Assembly (NCBI GenBank): GCA_021154515.1
Contig: JAJKIL010000366.1
Coordinates: 1-5,346 of the forward strand
Origin: Niastella sp.
GTDB lineage: Bacteria > Bacteroidota > Bacteroidia > Chitinophagales > Chitinophagaceae
Direction of reading: 5' to 3'
Length of the DNA: 5,346 bases
Made by a program: the position numbers and the translations under genes. Of the stretch, positions 3,391 to 5,346 are shown in pieces (within the stretch, counting starts at the first letter, position 1; every line of letters begins with the position of its first letter). The notes under the pieces were generated by a model. That model was not told where the DNA came from. It did not search any database and saw nothing but the letters and a program-made list of their open reading frames with translations.

Positions 3391-5346
3391 ATGGATTCTG
3401 TTGCCGTGATACCGAAATATAATTTGAATGAAGAGCAGGAAAAAAAGCTAATACTCCGTGAATACCGGGCCCTGTTACGCGTTTTGAAACCCAAATTAAA
3501 ACCGGGTGATAAAGAATTACTGCGCCGCGCATTCGAAATGGCCGCTGAAGCGCATAAAACCATGCGTCGAAAGAGCGGTGAACCCTATATTCTTCACCCG
3601 CTGGCCGTTGCCCGCATAGGCATTGAGGAGATTGGCCTGGGTGTACGTTCTACTATTTGTTCGCTTTTACACGATACAGTTGAAGATACCGATGTTACCC
3701 TGGAAGATATTGAACGGGAATTCGGCACCGAAATAGCCCGTATCGTTGATGGATTGACGAAGATCTCTAATATTATTGACGTCAATGCCTCGGCGCAGGC
3801 AGAGAATTTCAAAAAGATCTTACTTACGCTTACTGATGATCCCCGCGTTATTCTTATTAAACTGGCCGACCGGCTGCACAACATGCGTACGCTCGACAGT
3901 ATGAAGCGGGAAAAGCAGTTAAAGATAGCTTCCGAAACAGTGTATGTATATGCGCCGCTTTCGCACCGCATGGGTTTGTATAATATTAAGACAGAGCTGG
4001 AAGACCTGGCGATGAAATACCTGGAACCGGAAGCCTATAAAGAAATAGCCCGTAAACTGGCCGAAACCAAACGGGAACGTTCCCGCTATATTAATGAGTT
4101 CATAAAGCCAATCAAGGAAAAACTAGATAAAACCGGCTATCAGTTTGAAATATACGGCCGGCCCAAAAGCATTCACTCCATCTGGAACAAGATGAAAAAG
4201 AAAGGAGTGGCTTTTGAGGAAGTGTACGACCTGTTTGCCATCCGGGTTATTTTGGATATTGCCCTGGAACAGGAAAAAGAAGGCTGCTGGAAAATATATT
4301 CTGTAATTACCGACGAATACACGCCCAGCCCCGAACGCTTGCGCGACTGGCTCAGCAATCCCAAATCGAACGGGTACGAAGCCCTGCATACTACGGTGAT
4401 GGGGCCGCAGGGGAAATGGGTGGAGATCCAGGTGCGTACCCGGCGGATGAATGAGATTGCCGAGAAAGGGTTGGCCGCCCACTGGAAGTATAAGGAAGGT
4501 ACGGCTGATGAAAGCCGCTTCGATAAATGGTTCCAGCAAATTCGCGAAGTGCTCAATAACCAGGACAGCGACTCCATCGATTTCTTACACGACTTCAAGA
4601 CCAGCTTCCTGGCTGAGGAAATATATGTTTACACGCCCAAGGGCGATGTAAAAATGCTACCGGTTGATAGTACGGCCCTTGACTTTGCCTTTGCCATCCA
4701 CAGCGCGGTAGGCTCGCAATGTATTGGCGCCAAAATAAACCATAAGCTGGTGCCGCTCAGCCATAAGCTGCGCAGTGGCGACCAGGTGGAGATCATTACC
4801 TCCAGCAAACAAAAGCCTAACGAAGACTGGCTGGGTATTGTGGTTACCGCCAAGGCGAAGAGCAAGATCAAAGACGCGTTAAAAGATGAAAAAAGAAAGG
4901 TGGCCGATGAAGGCAAGTATGTATTGCAGCGCAAGCTGGAGAATATGGGCGCAGCCTTCAATCAGCATAATGTAGATGTACTGGCTTCTTTTTACAAGTT
5001 GCCTTCACCGCTCGATCTGTATTACCAGATCTCTGTAAAATCCATTGACCTGAAGGAGCTTAGCGAATTTCATGTGCTGGGCGATAAACTGGAACCGCCT
5101 AAACCTATTCGGCCCGAAATAAAGCCCGATCCTATACATACGATGCCCAAAAAAGATGCTGAGCTCATCATCTTTGGCGAAAGCAGCGACAAGATCATGT
5201 ATACCCTGGCTAATTGTTGTAAACCTATCCCCGGAGATGATGTGTTTGGATTTGTGAGTACCGGCAATGGGTTAACCATACACCGCACCAATTGCCCCAA
5301 TGCGGCCCGTTTACTGGCCAATTACGGGCACCGGGTTGTAAAAACA
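3391..5346 (+). CDS. Bifunctional (p)ppGpp synthetase/hydrolase, Rel/SpoT family (3' end missing)
   Basis: The frame is open from ATG 3391 to the window edge (652 codons). An in-frame TAA at 3385 makes this ATG the earliest start. The enzyme makes (p)ppGpp from ATP and GTP/GDP and also degrades it, driving the stringent response at the ribosome. The HD hydrolase domain (about 40-200) keeps the catalytic set: R60 and H69 in RKSGEPYILHP, H94-D95 and E98-D99 in HDTVEDT, D160 and N164 in LADRLHN. The synthetase domain (about 245-370) has GRPKSI (257-261), D280 in YDLFAIRV, Y329 and H333 in NGYEALHTT, and E345 in VEIQVRT. Its RLRD motif at 316-319 is of the basic RxKD class of bifunctional Rel enzymes, not the acidic EFDD of RelA. 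A TGS domain (about 411-475, with H437), a helical region, and the zinc-finger/CC domain with C609, C610, H631 and C635 follow. Only the C-terminal ACT/RRM domain, roughly 85-100 residues, is cut off. Both activities should be intact. Confidence 0.96.
   Translation, partial: MDSVAVIPKYNLNEEQEKKLILREYRALLRVLKPKLKPGDKELLRRAFEMAAEAHKTMRRKSGEPYILHPLAVARIGIEEIGLGVRSTICSLLHDTVEDTDVTLEDIEREFGTEIARIVDGLTKISNIIDVNASAQAENFKKILLTLTDDPRVILIKLADRLHNMRTLDSMKREKQLKIASETVYVYAPLSHRMGLYNIKTELEDLAMKYLEPEAYKEIARKLAETKRERSRYINEFIKPIKEKLDKTGYQFEIYGRPKSIHSIWNKMKKKGVAFEEVYDLFAIRVILDIALEQEKEGCWKIYSVITDEYTPSPERLRDWLSNPKSNGYEALHTTVMGPQGKWVEIQVRTRRMNEIAEKGLAAHWKYKEGTADESRFDKWFQQIREVLNNQDSDSIDFLHDFKTSFLAEEIYVYTPKGDVKMLPVDSTALDFAFAIHSAVGSQCIGAKINHKLVPLSHKLRSGDQVEIITSSKQKPNEDWLGIVVTAKAKSKIKDALKDEKRKVADEGKYVLQRKLENMGAAFNQHNVDVLASFYKLPSPLDLYYQISVKSIDLKELSEFHVLGDKLEPPKPIRPEIKPDPIHTMPKKDAELIIFGESSDKIMYTLANCCKPIPGDDVFGFVSTGNGLTIHRTNCPNAARLLANYGHRVVKT

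Noticed and set aside
3372..5321. Reverse-strand frames of 63-141 codons within rel
   Set aside because: They are shadows of the rel reading frame, which carries all expected motifs in the plus direction.

Overview
This window looks like chromosomal DNA from a member of the Bacteroidota, most likely a Chitinophagaceae relative (Chitinophaga/Niastella-like). Three things suggest this. Two of its promoters match the Bacteroidota -7 consensus TAnnTTTG with a TTG-type -33 element. The genes lack Shine-Dalgarno sequences and start after A/T-rich leaders. The protein types (a short ArsR regulator beginning MRRDVFQAIADPTRR, a divergent trigger factor, a two-domain UspA protein and a long bifunctional Rel) are ones I recognise from that group. 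Genus-level placement is inference from memory, not a search.

Layout, left to right. At 1-117 there may be the 5' end of a leftward membrane-protein gene, which is weakly supported. A well-formed promoter at about 188-217, overlain by a palindrome and a direct repeat, precedes a 101-aa ArsR-family regulator (246-551, +). The gap 552-725 holds two short tandem-repeat arrays and a bidirectional terminator shared with the convergent trigger factor gene tig (726-2105, -). Upstream of tig, on the same strand, is a tandem-domain universal stress protein gene (2182-3003, -). Between them lies a good tig promoter, which also shows that tig starts at 2105 and not further upstream. Next come a tRNA terminator (3103-3133), tRNA-Leu(UAG) (3147-3228, -) and an untranslated stretch of about 160 bp with nested inverted repeats. 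From 3391 to the end, rightward, runs a rel/spoT-type (p)ppGpp synthetase/hydrolase gene, cut by the window edge after 652 codons.

The genes fit a housekeeping and stress theme: ribosome-associated folding (tig), stress response (usp), the stringent response (rel) and translation (tRNA-Leu). They are separate transcription units, except that usp may read through into tig. I see no insertion sequence, CRISPR array, phage gene or defence system, and no previously undescribed multi-gene system. The items most worth a second look are the compact putative operator of the ArsR gene, the absence of its usual SRPBCC partner, the repeat arrays and inverted-repeat element between genes, and the histidine-rich tail of trigger factor.
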